The notes: generated by a model not told the origin, from the sequence alone. 64,000 bases of DNA from Bryobacterales bacterium KBS 96 (GCA_000381625.1 KB906767.1:4951357-5015356); one strand, 5' to 3'. Shown: positions 25,495 through 35,400, counted from the stretch's first letter. Program-made: numbers and translations.

Positions 25495-26838
25495 TCACGA
25501 AATCGCAGATTCGGGGCGTCGCCTCAAACTTCCGCGCGTCAGCCCATAGAGCAGTCCGGCACAAAGCCAAATACTGCCGGTGATTTTAGCTGGGCGGCTC
25601 AGGTTCAGCCAAATATAAAAGCAGACGATAAATCCCGCGGCGGGAGGAAGCCAATCGGTCCAGGCGCGCTTCCGTTGCCGAACGCAGTAGTGGATGAAGG
25701 CGGCGGCATTCACACCCATGAACGCGATGAAGGCGCCGAAATTCAACAATTCCGCGCCAAGTTGGTAGCTGAGCGTCAGTGCCCCAATTAACGCCAATGC
25801 GCCGCTGAACAAGACGTTATTGCGTGGAATCTGCCGGATCGGATCGAGCTTGCCGAAAAATTTGCGGGGGATCACATTATCCCGGCCCATTCCATAGAGC
25901 AGCCTGGCTGCTCCCAGTTGCGATCCGAAACCCGAGCCGACCGTCGCCACCAGGAGCGTGAGATTCACAATCGTAAACAGAAGCATGCCGCCCGCTCGCG
26001 CCGCGACGTAGACGAACGCCGTATCGACGTCGGGATAGTGACGGAAATTCGGCCATATCAACTGACCGGCATACACTTCGAGGGAGGCAAGCACGCCCGT
26101 AATCAGGCACGTCAGCACCGTCGCCAGCAGGATATTCCGCTGGGGATTTTCCACCTCTTCCGATAACGTAGAGACTCCGTCGAAGCCGATGTATGTTAAC
26201 ACTGCGATCGCCGTGCCGGACGAGAGGGCGCCCACGGAGAACGTTTGCGGGTCATAGAACGGGCGCAGGAAATCGATGCCGGTCAGATGGGGCTGCCGCA
26301 GTAGATAGGCAGTCGCGTAGCCGAAAAAGATAGCGACAACCACGCCCATGGAATAGACAAGCCATTGGTTTAGGCGCGCCGATGTTTCGATGCCGCGCAG
26401 ATTCAATACGGTAAACAACAATGCGAACGCAATGGCAAGCAAGGGATACGGAATAAACGGAAGAAAGTTGCCGGCGGCTTTGCTGCACCAGATTGTGCAG
26501 ATGATGGGGTTCAGCAAGTAGTCCATCGTAATGCTCCAGCCTGTGAGATAGCCGAGGCTCGGATGTATCTCGTTCGTGACGTACGCGTAGGCGGAGCCCG
26601 CGCTTGGGTAGACGCGCGCCATCCGCCCGTAACTGATGGCGGTGAACAGCATGGCCACCATGGCGATCAGGACGGCGGTGACCACGTGCCCGCGAGCCTG
26701 CTGGCTCACCACTCCAAAGACCGGCATGGGCGCGGTTGGCTGGATGATGATAATGCCGTACAGGATCAGGTCTTGCAGGCGGAGAACCCGCCGGAAGCTT
26801 GCAGTGGGTCGCGGCGAGGTGGCAGTCTCTTCGGGCAT
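25495..26838 (-). CDS. APC-superfamily amino acid/polyamine permease
   Basis: This 447-residue integral membrane protein has about 12 hydrophobic segments. The first helix carries the family start QDLILYGIIIIQPTAPMPVFG, and a conserved GF-x-G-x-S motif appears mid-protein (YIGFDGVSTLSEEVENPQRN). It should import an amino acid, amine or related compound by proton exchange or symport. It sits between a CBM9-like gene and agaS in a compact minus-strand run (12 and 6 bases spacing), so it may carry the amino sugar or its breakdown product. Substrate prediction for APC proteins is poor. Confidence 0.88.
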   Translation of the reverse strand: MPEETATSPRPTASFRRVLRLQDLILYGIIIIQPTAPMPVFGVVSQQARGHVVTAVLIAMVAMLFTAISYGRMARVYPSAGSAYAYVTNEIHPSLGYLTGWSITMDYLLNPIICTIWCSKAAGNFLPFIPYPLLAIAFALLFTVLNLRGIETSARLNQWLVYSMGVVVAIFFGYATAYLLRQPHLTGIDFLRPFYDPQTFSVGALSSGTAIAVLTYIGFDGVSTLSEEVENPQRNILLATVLTCLITGVLASLEVYAGQLIWPNFRHYPDVDTAFVYVAARAGGMLLFTIVNLTLLVATVGSGFGSQLGAARLLYGMGRDNVIPRKFFGKLDPIRQIPRNNVLFSGALALIGALTLSYQLGAELLNFGAFIAFMGVNAAAFIHYCVRQRKRAWTDWLPPAAGFIVCFYIWLNLSRPAKITGSIWLCAGLLYGLTRGSLRRRPESAIS

Positions 26839-26850
26839 CGACGGGCGATC

Positions 26851-27579
26851 CTAACGGGGCTGCGTCTCCAACCGAATCCGGCCAAACGCCTTCGGAACAT
26901 GAAATGTGCTGGAATAAGTTGGCTGCCAGGCGATCTGTTTCCGATCCGGCAGTTCGCCTTGCATCTGATAGAAATTGGCGCGCAGTTCCAATCCATCGTG
27001 AGGCGCAGCTTTGCTGATAGCTGAGAACGGAATCCGCATTTCTCCGTACCAGACGCCGCCACCTGGGTTGGTCTTCGCCTTTACCTCGAAGCCCGAGTTC
27101 CATCGCACGCCCAGCTCTGTCGAATGCGGCAGGCGGTTAATCGCCAAGTCCACCCATTCGCCTTGTGGCGATACCTCGAATTCCTTATATTGTTCGATCT
27201 GTTTGAAATCGTCGCCAATAAAGGCTTCCGCCACGTCCCAATTCCACAGCTCGTTCGTTTCGGTGGTCTGCGACGGATTGGGCTTCAGATAGAGCGGTGA
27301 CTGGTGATGACAGATGAATAACAGATAGAGATCCTGCTTCGTCCATCGCGAGCGCACTTCAAGCTCATACCCTGGCACAGGACGGCCGTACTGGTCCGCT
27401 TGGGAGCGAACGCGTGGCGCGTCTGTCCAAAACGGCGCGGACGGGTCTGCCGACAAAGCGGGGGCGCCTTCTGAGTAAAGGCTGGTCATTACTTCACTTC
27501 CTAGCGCCGAGGAAGCGAGTAGACACAGGACGCTCAGAGATAGCAACGGAATAGCAAATAATCGAATCAGGTAGGCCAC
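26851..27579 (-). CDS. Secreted CBM9-like carbohydrate-binding protein
   Basis: The protein has 242 residues with a signal peptide (LLSLSVLCLLASSALG). The mature part resembles the family-9-like carbohydrate-binding domain of Acidobacteriota: FWTDAPRV near 50, ELEVRSRWTKQDLYLLFICHH near 80, NELWNWDVAEAFIGDDFKQIEQYKEFEVSPQGEW near 110-145, and FYQMQGE near 200. In that family the DVAEAFI strand is followed by the binding face. It would bind glycan outside the cytoplasm. It is the first gene of the minus-strand arm and is divergent from the TonB receptor 317 bp away. Confidence 0.75.
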   Translation of the reverse strand: MAYLIRLFAIPLLSLSVLCLLASSALGSEVMTSLYSEGAPALSADPSAPFWTDAPRVRSQADQYGRPVPGYELEVRSRWTKQDLYLLFICHHQSPLYLKPNPSQTTETNELWNWDVAEAFIGDDFKQIEQYKEFEVSPQGEWVDLAINRLPHSTELGVRWNSGFEVKAKTNPGGGVWYGEMRIPFSAISKAAPHDGLELRANFYQMQGELPDRKQIAWQPTYSSTFHVPKAFGRIRLETQPR

Positions 27580-27896
27580 CTTTCACAGCGAAGATTATCG
27601 TAAGCAACCGAAAACGTCAAACTGAGGCGGCATGAAGTACTACCGAGTCGCGGCCGTAACGGCAGTTGGCTCCCATATTGCTTGACAAATTTTAGCCACT
27701 CCTCTTACACTCGATGCTACAACGAAAGATATCGAAAACGATCAAAAACTGCGCCGCAAGATAGTCATCCGCCTGCGCCGGGCGTTGGCGCCCGGTCCCT
27801 GCCTCAGTGGCGGTTACGATTTTTTCTTTCGACACGTACCCCTCAGGACAATTCGCTACGTATGGGTCTAGAAAGGGTTCACAGGAGAGTTAGTCC
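27580..27896. promoter_or_regulatory. Divergent control region between the two arms of the sugar locus
   Basis: The 317-bp gap separates the divergent CBM9-like gene and the TonB receptor gene. It holds a good sigma70-type promoter towards the receptor (27682-27710), a short inverted repeat ATCGAAAACGAT at 27731-27742 just after it, and a CCGGGCG/CGCCCGG hairpin at 27778-27795. The receptor start has AGGAGAG 7 bases upstream. DeoR-family proteins bind short inverted repeats of this size; assignment to the DeoR regulator encoded in the locus is inference. Confidence 0.6.
27682..27710 (+). promoter_or_regulatory. Candidate sigma70-type promoter of the TonB receptor operon
   Basis: A consensus -35 box TTGACA (27682-27687) is separated by 17 bp from TTACAC (27705-27710), a weak -10. 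The spacing is ideal. The transcript would carry a leader of about 180 bases before the receptor start. Confidence 0.5.
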
Positions 27897-30800
27897 ATGA
27901 AATACGCCTTTCGTTCCGCGGCATTACTGATATTGTGCTCGTTCGCTGGTTTCGCCCAGAAGGATACTGCCGCGCTGGTGGGTCGTGTGCTCGATCCCAC
28001 CGGGGCCAGCGTTCCGGGCGCTGAAGTTACAGCGACGGACACCGGCACCAATTTCACGTATCGCGGGACTAGCGACACCACCGGAGAATGGACCATCAGC
28101 CCCGTCCGTATTGGCACATATCGGGTCTCGATCAAGGCGAAGGGTTTCAAGACCAGCGAGGTTGGTCCCATCACGCTCGACGTGCAGCAGCGCCGGCGCA
28201 TCGACGTTTCTCTGCAGCCCGGCGAAGTCCGCGAAACCGTTCAGGTTCAGGAAACGGCGCCACTGCTTGAAACCGATACTTCGGAGCGCGGGCAAGTGGT
28301 AAATAGCCGCTTGATGTCGGGCTTGCCGCTGAACGGGCGGAATGCGGTTCAGTTGGCGCAGTTGACGGCCGGTGTCACCACTAGCGAACCGGGAGCGCGC
28401 GATCAGACCGGGTTTGGCTTCAGCGCCAATGGAGCTCGGTCTTTGCAGAACAATTTCCTGCTGGACGGCGTCGATAATAACTCGAACCTGCCGGATCTTC
28501 TGAATGAAGCGAATTACGTTGTGATGCCCTCGGTTGATGCCTTGCAGGAATTCAAGGTGCAGACCGATTCCTACGGCGCCGAGTTCGGGCGCGCGAACGG
28601 CGCGATCGTGAACGCCACTATCAAAAGCGGCACCAACGAAGTCCACGGGGTGCTGTATGAGTTCCTCCGCAACGAAAAGCTGGACGCGCGGAATTTCTTC
28701 GATGCAAACAAGCCGCCTTATAAACAGAATCAATTTGGAGCAACGCTCGGAGGCCCCATCATTCACGATAAGCTGTTCGCCTTTGGCGATTATGAAGGGC
28801 TTCGTATCCGCCAGAGCCAGACCCTGACATCGCAGGTTCCGACGCTTGCGCAGCGGAATGGCGACTTTTCGAGCTATCTCGATACGACCTCGCCGACCGG
28901 AGTGCTGGATTGCAATGGCCGCATGACGTATGCCGGAGAGATTTTCGATACGCGGCAAACCCAAGCAAGTCCGGGCAGCCCGACGGGCTTTTGCGGCACG
29001 CCATTCGCCTATGGCTCCAACGGGCTGCCCTCCAACGTGATTCCAGCCTCGAAAATCGATCCGCTTGGCCAGAAGGTGATGAACCTGTTTCCAACGCCCA
29101 ATGTGGCTGGCAATGGCGGCTATAACTACCTTTCCAACCCTGTTGAAGCGCAGGACCGGAATCAGGGCGACGTGCGCGTTGATCAGGTCTTTTCCAATGC
29201 CGATTCCGCCTTTTACCGGTTCAGCGTCTCAAATCAGCCGTCCATCATTCCCGGACCTTTCGGCGGCCTTGCCGACGGAGGCGGTTTCTTTACGGGAAAC
29301 GAGCAGATCAATGGCTATAACGCCGCGATCAGCGAAACTCACATTTTCAGCCCCACGAAGGTGAATGAGTTGCGGCTTGGCTATAACCGCCTCCATGCAT
29401 CGCGATTGCAGTTCAACGCCGACCAGGATGTATCCGGGCAATTCGGTTTTCCCGGTGTCCCTTATTCGGCCGGCAGCAATAATGGCGGATTGCCGCAGTT
29501 GACCTTCAGCGACGCCGCCACGCTGGGAAGCCCGACATACCTGCCGTCGAACGAGATCCAAAACACTTACAGCATTTCCGATACGTTCACGCTGATTCAC
29601 GGGGCGCACACCTGGAAGTGGGGCGGAGATTACCGGCCGGAGGAATTTACCATCTATCAACCAGCGGATCCCCGAGGCAGCCTCGATTTCGGCACGGTGT
29701 TCACCGACAATGCCGGAGTTCCAGGCTCTGGCGGCAGCGGTCTCGCGGCGCTGCTTGCTGGCTTGCCCGATGGCGGCAGCATCAACAACCTGCACAATAT
29801 CGATTACACGCGGAAGAACTATTCAGTCTTTATTCAGGACGACTGGCGAGTAAACCGAAGATTAACACTGAACTTGGGCGTGCGGTACGAATTTTACGGG
29901 ACGGTGAAGGAGCGGTTCAACTCGCAGGCAAACTTCAACCCATATACCGGCCAGCTCGACATTCCCGCTAATAGCAACGTCTCGCTCACGCCGACATTTG
30001 CAAGCATTCTCCCGGTGAATCACACGGCATCGGATGGGCTGGTGAATCCGGATTACAACAATGTTGCGCCGCGCATCGGATTTGCATACCAGGCAACCTC
30101 GAAGATTGTTTGGCGGAGCGCCGTGGGCATGTTCTACGGCGGCGCGGAAAGCGGGCCGTACAGTAATCCCAGTCCGGGCTTCAACCCGCCCTATTTTGTG
30201 GGAGAAAGCTTCAACACGCCTTGCGGCCTCTCCTCAACCAATCCCGCTGTCGAAGACTGCTCCATTCCGGGATTGAGTAGTTTACAGAATGGATTTCCGG
30301 CGAATGCGCTCATCGATCCGAATACACCTACGCTCTTTTCAGTCGATACAAATCTGAAAACTCCTTATGTCTGGCAGTGGCATTCGACTCTGCAATACCA
30401 GATCAACCCGAACACTCTGTTCGAGGCCGCCTATGTTGGGTCGAAAGGGACGAAGCTTTACACGTTTTTCAACTTGAACCAGGCATACCCGACGGCTGAT
30501 CCCTCCGCTCCGTACGCGCCGCGGCGGCCCTTCCCGTACGTCGATTCGGGCATCTCTTATTTCAATTCCGCGGGCAATTCCGAATACGACGCGCTGCAGA
30601 CGAAGTTCCAGCGGCGGTTCTCCGGGGGGGTGACGATACTGGCGAATTACACGTACAGCCACGCGCTAGGCAACGCCTCGAATGCAAACCTGGGCGCGCA
30701 GAATAACGACGGCTTCCGTTGGATCGCGCATCCTGAATGGGAACACGGCAACCTCGACTTCGACGTGCGCAATCGCTTCGTCGCTAACTATATCTGGGAA

Positions 30801-31331
30801 GTGCCGGTCGGCCGCGGACGGCATTTCGGCGGCGATATGTCGCGAGGACTCGACTACGCAATCGGCCAGTGGGAGTTGTCCGGCATCACGACGTTTTCAT
30901 CGGGCACCTGGTATACGATCACCGATTCGAACGGCAATTTCTCGAACTCCGATGGCCAGCAGCGCCCCGACGCAGTGTCGGGCCAGAATCCCAACGGCAA
31001 TCCGTGCGTTGCCGGCACATTCTTCAATACGTGCGCGTTTACGGACCCGGCGCTAGGGTCATTTGGCAACGTAGGGCAGAATACCGTGCGCGGCCCCGGA
31101 GTTCAGGAGTGGGATCTTTCGGCCGTGAAGGAATTTCCCTTCGGAGAGAAGCGCCGTTTGCAGTTCCGCGCGGAATTCTTCAACATCGCGAACCACGCGA
31201 ATTTCCTGTTCGCGAAGCCGGGGCCACAGAATTCGAACAATGCGACAGCGTTTGGGACGCCGAGCTTCGGATATGTCACGGCCGCGCAGGCGCCGCGCGA
31301 AATTCAGTTTGGCCTGAAGTTTTACTACTAG
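27897..31331 (+). CDS. TonB-dependent receptor, Oar-like, with carboxypeptidase-regulatory N-domain
   Basis: The product has 1144 residues: signal peptide (1-22), a carboxypeptidase-regulatory-like beta domain at ~25-105 (GRVLDPTGASVPGAEVTATD ... FKTSEVGPI), a plug at ~125-240 (PLNGRNAVQLAQL ... NNFLLDGVDNN), and a large beta-barrel with terminal KFYY, the aromatic ending recognised by the BAM machinery. This is the standard Acidobacteriota outer-membrane receptor for large or complex substrates. No SusD partner is present. The next gene is a GH36-like glycosidase, so oligosaccharide uptake is the likely role here. Confidence 0.92.
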   Translation: MKYAFRSAALLILCSFAGFAQKDTAALVGRVLDPTGASVPGAEVTATDTGTNFTYRGTSDTTGEWTISPVRIGTYRVSIKAKGFKTSEVGPITLDVQQRRRIDVSLQPGEVRETVQVQETAPLLETDTSERGQVVNSRLMSGLPLNGRNAVQLAQLTAGVTTSEPGARDQTGFGFSANGARSLQNNFLLDGVDNNSNLPDLLNEANYVVMPSVDALQEFKVQTDSYGAEFGRANGAIVNATIKSGTNEVHGVLYEFLRNEKLDARNFFDANKPPYKQNQFGATLGGPIIHDKLFAFGDYEGLRIRQSQTLTSQVPTLAQRNGDFSSYLDTTSPTGVLDCNGRMTYAGEIFDTRQTQASPGSPTGFCGTPFAYGSNGLPSNVIPASKIDPLGQKVMNLFPTPNVAGNGGYNYLSNPVEAQDRNQGDVRVDQVFSNADSAFYRFSVSNQPSIIPGPFGGLADGGGFFTGNEQINGYNAAISETHIFSPTKVNELRLGYNRLHASRLQFNADQDVSGQFGFPGVPYSAGSNNGGLPQLTFSDAATLGSPTYLPSNEIQNTYSISDTFTLIHGAHTWKWGGDYRPEEFTIYQPADPRGSLDFGTVFTDNAGVPGSGGSGLAALLAGLPDGGSINNLHNIDYTRKNYSVFIQDDWRVNRRLTLNLGVRYEFYGTVKERFNSQANFNPYTGQLDIPANSNVSLTPTFASILPVNHTASDGLVNPDYNNVAPRIGFAYQATSKIVWRSAVGMFYGGAESGPYSNPSPGFNPPYFVGESFNTPCGLSSTNPAVEDCSIPGLSSLQNGFPANALIDPNTPTLFSVDTNLKTPYVWQWHSTLQYQINPNTLFEAAYVGSKGTKLYTFFNLNQAYPTADPSAPYAPRRPFPYVDSGISYFNSAGNSEYDALQTKFQRRFSGGVTILANYTYSHALGNASNANLGAQNNDGFRWIAHPEWEHGNLDFDVRNRFVANYIWEVPVGRGRHFGGDMSRGLDYAIGQWELSGITTFSSGTWYTITDSNGNFSNSDGQQRPDAVSGQNPNGNPCVAGTFFNTCAFTDPALGSFGNVGQNTVRGPGVQEWDLSAVKEFPFGEKRRLQFRAEFFNIANHANFLFAKPGPQNSNNATAFGTPSFGYVTAAQAPREIQFGLKFYY

Positions 31332-31381
31332 ACGAAAGCGATTGTATTGGAACGAAGCACGGAACTGCGCGGGCCTCAGGC

Positions 31382-31440
31382 GGGCGTCGCATGCGATGCC
31401 CTTACAGCGGAAGATTGTCGGGGCAAGACACGCCTTGCCC
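31382..31440. repeat. Two REP-like near-palindromes between the receptor and glycosidase genes
   Basis: GGGCGTCGCATGCGATGCCC (31382-31401) and GGGCAAGACACGCCTTGCCC (31421-31440) are 20-bp near-palindromes in tandem. They lie within the frame that would be the extended N-terminus of the glycosidase, which argues for the later start codon. Confidence 0.7.
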
Positions 31441-31448
31441 GATTCCGA

Positions 31449-33581
31449 TTGATCTCACTCGTCCTTCTCCTGTGCGCTCCGCTCTACCCGGCCATCACGG
31501 CAAGTCGCCAGGCGGACGGCTCAGTCGCCGTGGAAAGCGCCACGGCGAAATTCACTATCGCGCCATCCGGATACACGATTCCGTATCTGAAGAAGAACGG
31601 GCACGACCTGACCGTTGCCGCCACTTCGCCGTCGTTTACCGGCGATTCCGTGGTGGTCGACAATAAACCCCTGGCCCATTTCCGCCCGAAGGCGGGGATT
31701 CAGATTGAAGGCGCGGGCGGAGGACTCGGACGGCACGGCAAGCGAGTGAGCATCGTCAGCCAATCTGCTGGATTGCGGAGAACGCAAACGTTCGAACTGT
31801 ACGAAAACTTCCCGAACGTCCTGCTGTCCACCGTTACTTATCAGAATGTAGGAAGCACACCGCTGCGCCTCGATACGGTCATAACGCAGGAGCACCATCT
31901 AAATGCGGCCGCGGCCCAACCCGGCGCCGATGCTTATCGCCTTTGGTCGTTTCAGGGGGCGAGTATCAAATGGGGCGATGACATTATCTTTCCGCTCAAA
32001 ATTGGTTTCCACCAGGAAAATAAAGTAGGCGCGTCGCGAAAAGATGGGATCGGCGGCGGCATTCCCGTTCTCGCCTTTTGGACGCGCAACGCTGGTCTGG
32101 CAATCGGCCATCTGGAAACGCTTCCGCTGACGCTCGATATGCCGGTCGAGGTTCCGGCTGATCGCATTCCCGTTGCGTCGCTGCGCCTTTCACCTGAAAC
32201 GACCCTGGCTCCGGGCCAAAGCTATACGACTCCTCTGACGTTCGTGTCGGTTTACTCGGGAGACTTCTATCAGCCGCTGCATCTCTATTCGCAAATACTG
32301 CAGCAGCGTGGGTGGCCGGTTCCGAAACCGAACGATGAGGACTACGAGATTAGTTGGTGCGGTTGGGGCTACCTTTCCGATGTCACGTCGAAGCAGATGC
32401 TCGGCATCGTACCCAAACTAAAGGAATATGGCATCAAATGGGCGACGCTGGACGACCGCTGGTTCGACGCGTATGGCGACTGGAACCCCCGGTCCGATAC
32501 ATTTCCCGGCAAGACGCTCCAAAACATGGTTGCCGATTACCACCGGAACGGGATCAAAGTGCAGCTCTGGTGGCTGCCCATTGCCGCCGAATTACCCGGC
32601 CCCAAACGCGACGATCACGTGTACATTGAAGCGGAGATCGTCAAGAAACATCCGGATTGGCTGATTCTCGATAAGAGCGGCAAACCCGCTTACATGGCCC
32701 GCCACCTGGGCGCGCTCTGTCCCGCGCTACCCGAAGTGCAGCAGTACTATCGCGAGCTGACCACGAAATTCATTCGCGACTGGGGATTCGACGGGCACAA
32801 GCTCGACAATGTTTTCAGCATTCCGCCCTGCTATAACCCGAAGCACCATCACAAATCGCCTTACGATTCCGTGAAGGCTATGGGCGACGTCTATAAGGCC
32901 ATTTTTGACACGACCCGCCAACTCAAGCCGGAAAGCATAACGCAGGTATGTCCGTGCGGAACCACGCCGAATATCGCATGGCTGCCCTACATGGATCAGG
33001 CCGTGACCGCCGATCCGGTCGGCTCCATTCAGGTGCGCCGGCGTATCAAAATGTACAAAGGACTGTTGGGGCCGGAAGCGCCGGTATATGGCGATCACGT
33101 CGAGTTGACCAAGATTCACTTCACTAAGGAACATGAATGGGACATTGGTGAGGACTTCGCGTCTACGATTGGCGCGGGTGGAGTTGTCGGCACCAAGTTC
33201 GTGTGGCCGCAGCGCGACTCTAAATACAAGGATGTGATGCTGACGCCGGAAAAAGACCGGCTTTGGAAGAAATGGCTGGCTATCTATCAGTCCAAGCTGT
33301 TATCGCGCGGCGAATTTCTGGACCTTTATGTTTACGGGTACGACAAACCCGAGGCGTATGCAATTGCCAAAGGCGGCAACATGTATTATGCGTTCTTTAA
33401 CAGTGGGCCTCATCCCTTTAGCGGAACAGTTGAGCTTCGCGGGCTTCGTCCCGGCAAATACAAAGTTTTCGATTATGTGAACGATCGGAATCTGGGAACG
33501 ATTACCGCGAAAGACAACCGCTTACAGGTGAGCTTTGCGAACAGTCTATTGCTTGAGGCAACTGCTCTGGGAGGGCACTGA
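31449..33581 (+). CDS. GH36-like alpha-galactosidase/alpha-N-acetylgalactosaminidase (probable)
   Basis: The frame opens at TTG 31347, but REP palindromes occupy 31382-31440, so a start at TTG 31449 (710 residues) with a hydrophobic leader (LISLVLLLCAPLYPAITA) is preferred. The N-terminal beta-rich domain (~25-300) precedes a TIM barrel. It shows WCGWGYLSDV near 330, KWATLDDRWFDAYGDW near 355 and the nucleophile strand GFDGHKLDNVF near 460, where the KxD Asp is the expected nucleophile. A later YGDHVEL near 550 is the place for the acid/base Asp, and an acid-rich C-terminal beta domain follows. GH36 enzymes cleave alpha-galactosides and alpha-GalNAc. Its place between a receptor and a DeoR regulator fits periplasmic glycan breakdown. 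Confidence 0.78.
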   Translation: MISLVLLLCAPLYPAITASRQADGSVAVESATAKFTIAPSGYTIPYLKKNGHDLTVAATSPSFTGDSVVVDNKPLAHFRPKAGIQIEGAGGGLGRHGKRVSIVSQSAGLRRTQTFELYENFPNVLLSTVTYQNVGSTPLRLDTVITQEHHLNAAAAQPGADAYRLWSFQGASIKWGDDIIFPLKIGFHQENKVGASRKDGIGGGIPVLAFWTRNAGLAIGHLETLPLTLDMPVEVPADRIPVASLRLSPETTLAPGQSYTTPLTFVSVYSGDFYQPLHLYSQILQQRGWPVPKPNDEDYEISWCGWGYLSDVTSKQMLGIVPKLKEYGIKWATLDDRWFDAYGDWNPRSDTFPGKTLQNMVADYHRNGIKVQLWWLPIAAELPGPKRDDHVYIEAEIVKKHPDWLILDKSGKPAYMARHLGALCPALPEVQQYYRELTTKFIRDWGFDGHKLDNVFSIPPCYNPKHHHKSPYDSVKAMGDVYKAIFDTTRQLKPESITQVCPCGTTPNIAWLPYMDQAVTADPVGSIQVRRRIKMYKGLLGPEAPVYGDHVELTKIHFTKEHEWDIGEDFASTIGAGGVVGTKFVWPQRDSKYKDVMLTPEKDRLWKKWLAIYQSKLLSRGEFLDLYVYGYDKPEAYAIAKGGNMYYAFFNSGPHPFSGTVELRGLRPGKYKVFDYVNDRNLGTITAKDNRLQVSFANSLLLEATALGGH

Positions 33582-33738
33582 AACCATGGCAAATGGGAGG
33601 CAGAAAGGAGGCGGCGCCGCAACGCGGCAGCCTTCTATTCCACCTGGGCCGGCCCGGCCTTCTATTTTTGCTACAAAGCCAACTATTTCCTCGCTCGAAT
33701 CGCCTCGGGAAAGATCCTGTCCTACACTGGGGATCAAT

Positions 33739-34527
33739 ATGCCTGCTAAGCCGCAGCGGCTGTTATCGGAAGAGCGAAGACGGGAGATCGTGAGACTGTT
33801 GAAGCATGAGGGGAGCGTCACGGTAGACGATCTGGTGCGAAGGTTTAAAGTTTCGGCCGTAACACTCCGCGCCGATCTCGGCGAACTTGCCGACCAAGGA
33901 ATCCTGGTTCGTTCGTATGGCGGCGCCATGTTGCCGCAGGATCCGCACCAGGAATTTCCTCTGCGCATTAAGAAGACGATTCATCACGCCGAAAAGGTGA
34001 GGATTGGCCGCGCGGCGGCCAGATTGATCCAGCCGTACCAGCGCGTGATTCTCGATTCGGGCACGACGTCGGCCGAAGTGGCCCGCGCTTTGAAACAGAC
34101 GAATCCCTCGGGAATCACGGTGATTACGCACGCGATCAACATCGCCCAAGAGTTTATCGATTGCCCGAACATATCGGTGATCATGCTGGGCGGCGTTATG
34201 CGCCACGTGTCGGGCTCGTTTGTCGGGCCACAAGCGGAGCATCTCTTGTCTGAGTTGCACGCCGATCATTTCTTTCTCGGCGTGGATGGCCTCGACCCGC
34301 AGTTCGGCTTATCGACGCCCGATCTTCTGGAAGCCCAGCTCAATACACTGATGATGAGGGTTTCTCAGGAGGTCAGCGTCGTCGCCGATTCGAGCAAAAT
34401 CGGACGGCGCAGCCTCTCGAATATCGGCGACGTAAACCAGGTTCGCCGGCTTGTGACGGATGATGGCGCCGCGCCGGACGTGCTTGCGGCGCTTCGCCAG
34501 AAAGGACTCGAAGTTATCGTCGTGTAG
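33739..34527 (+). CDS. DeoR-family transcriptional regulator
   Basis: The 262-residue product starts at ATG 33739 with GGGGATC upstream. The frame is open 68 codons further back but overlaps the glycosidase and lacks family similarity there. The N-terminal winged helix-turn-helix is clear (EERRREIVRLLKHEGSVTVDDLVRRFKVSAVTLRADLGEL, residues ~9-50). A DeoRC sensor domain follows (GRAAARLIQPYQRVILDSGTTSAEVARAL, then FLGVDGLD near 180). DeoR regulators are usually repressors released by sugar phosphates; AgaR, the aga regulator, belongs here. It likely controls this locus. Confidence 0.9.
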   Translation: MPAKPQRLLSEERRREIVRLLKHEGSVTVDDLVRRFKVSAVTLRADLGELADQGILVRSYGGAMLPQDPHQEFPLRIKKTIHHAEKVRIGRAAARLIQPYQRVILDSGTTSAEVARALKQTNPSGITVITHAINIAQEFIDCPNISVIMLGGVMRHVSGSFVGPQAEHLLSELHADHFFLGVDGLDPQFGLSTPDLLEAQLNTLMMRVSQEVSVVADSSKIGRRSLSNIGDVNQVRRLVTDDGAAPDVLAALRQKGLEVIVV

Positions 34528-34552
34528 TGATCTTCGATCCGGGTTTCCGCAG

Positions 34553-35392
34553 ATGAAAAAATCGATTGGCGACAACATCATCCCCAAGGGCATGTCCTTC
34601 GAGCAGGGACTCCACCTTGTGAAACGGGCCGGCTACGACGGGATCGAGATGTGGCTGGGCGCCCAGCCCTGGTTCCAGATGAAGACAAGCGACGCCGAGG
34701 CCCGCGATCTCTATCGCAAAATTCGGGATGCCGGACTTCTTGTTTCGAATGTCTCAAATTCGCTCGATTGGGACGAGAATATCTGTGCCCGCGACCCGCG
34801 CGTGCAACAGGCGGCATTCCGCCACATTGAACGGCAACTCGAAACCGCCCGGATGTTCGAAACCGATGCAATTCTGGTGGTCGCCGGGGTCGTTACCGAA
34901 GAGAATCCATACAACGAGGTTTATGGGCGCTGCCGCGATGCGCTGCAGATGCTGGGCGGGAAAGCCGCAAGTGCAAAAGTCAAGATCGGGATCGAGAATT
35001 GCAATTCGGAACAGCGCTTCCTCCTGAGTCCGCGCGAATTTTCGAAATTTTTGGATGAAGTGAATAGCCAGTGGGTGGGCATTCACCTGGATGTCGGCAA
35101 TATCCACGATGACGGATTTGCCGAGCAATGGATCGAAATCACCGGCCCGCGCATCACGCGAATTCATCTGAAAGACGTGCTGAAACATCGCGGCCGGTGC
35201 GGTAACCAGAGCGTCTACACCAACCTGTTTTTGGGCGACAATAACTGGGTGGCGATTCACAACGCCCTGCAAAAGGTTAAATACGACGGCTGGCTGATCG
35301 CGGAAATGGAATCGCGCTACCACTACGCCGCCGACCAGCAGTTCTTCGATACGGCGGTCGCCATGGACCGTGTTATCTCAGGACGCCTTTAG
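34553..35392 (+). CDS. TIM-barrel sugar-phosphate isomerase/epimerase
   Basis: The 279-residue product starts at ATG 34553, 25 bases after the DeoR stop; upstream in-frame codons belong to the DeoR gene. It has the AP-endonuclease-2-like barrel: YDGIEMWLG near 28, DAILVVAGVV near 105, VKIGIENCNSE with the metal-binding Glu near 145, HLDVGNIHDDG near 180, RIHLKDVLK near 205, and AEMESRY near 255. These are the usual His/Asp/Glu metal ligands. The fold covers hexulose, tagatose and related phosphates as well as inositol derivatives. It has no export signal, unlike the 2.5-kb paralogue. It is presumably an intracellular step of this locus. Confidence 0.85.
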   Translation: MKKSIGDNIIPKGMSFEQGLHLVKRAGYDGIEMWLGAQPWFQMKTSDAEARDLYRKIRDAGLLVSNVSNSLDWDENICARDPRVQQAAFRHIERQLETARMFETDAILVVAGVVTEENPYNEVYGRCRDALQMLGGKAASAKVKIGIENCNSEQRFLLSPREFSKFLDEVNSQWVGIHLDVGNIHDDGFAEQWIEITGPRITRIHLKDVLKHRGRCGNQSVYTNLFLGDNNWVAIHNALQKVKYDGWLIAEMESRYHYAADQQFFDTAVAMDRVISGRL

Positions 35393-35400
35393 GAAAAGCT

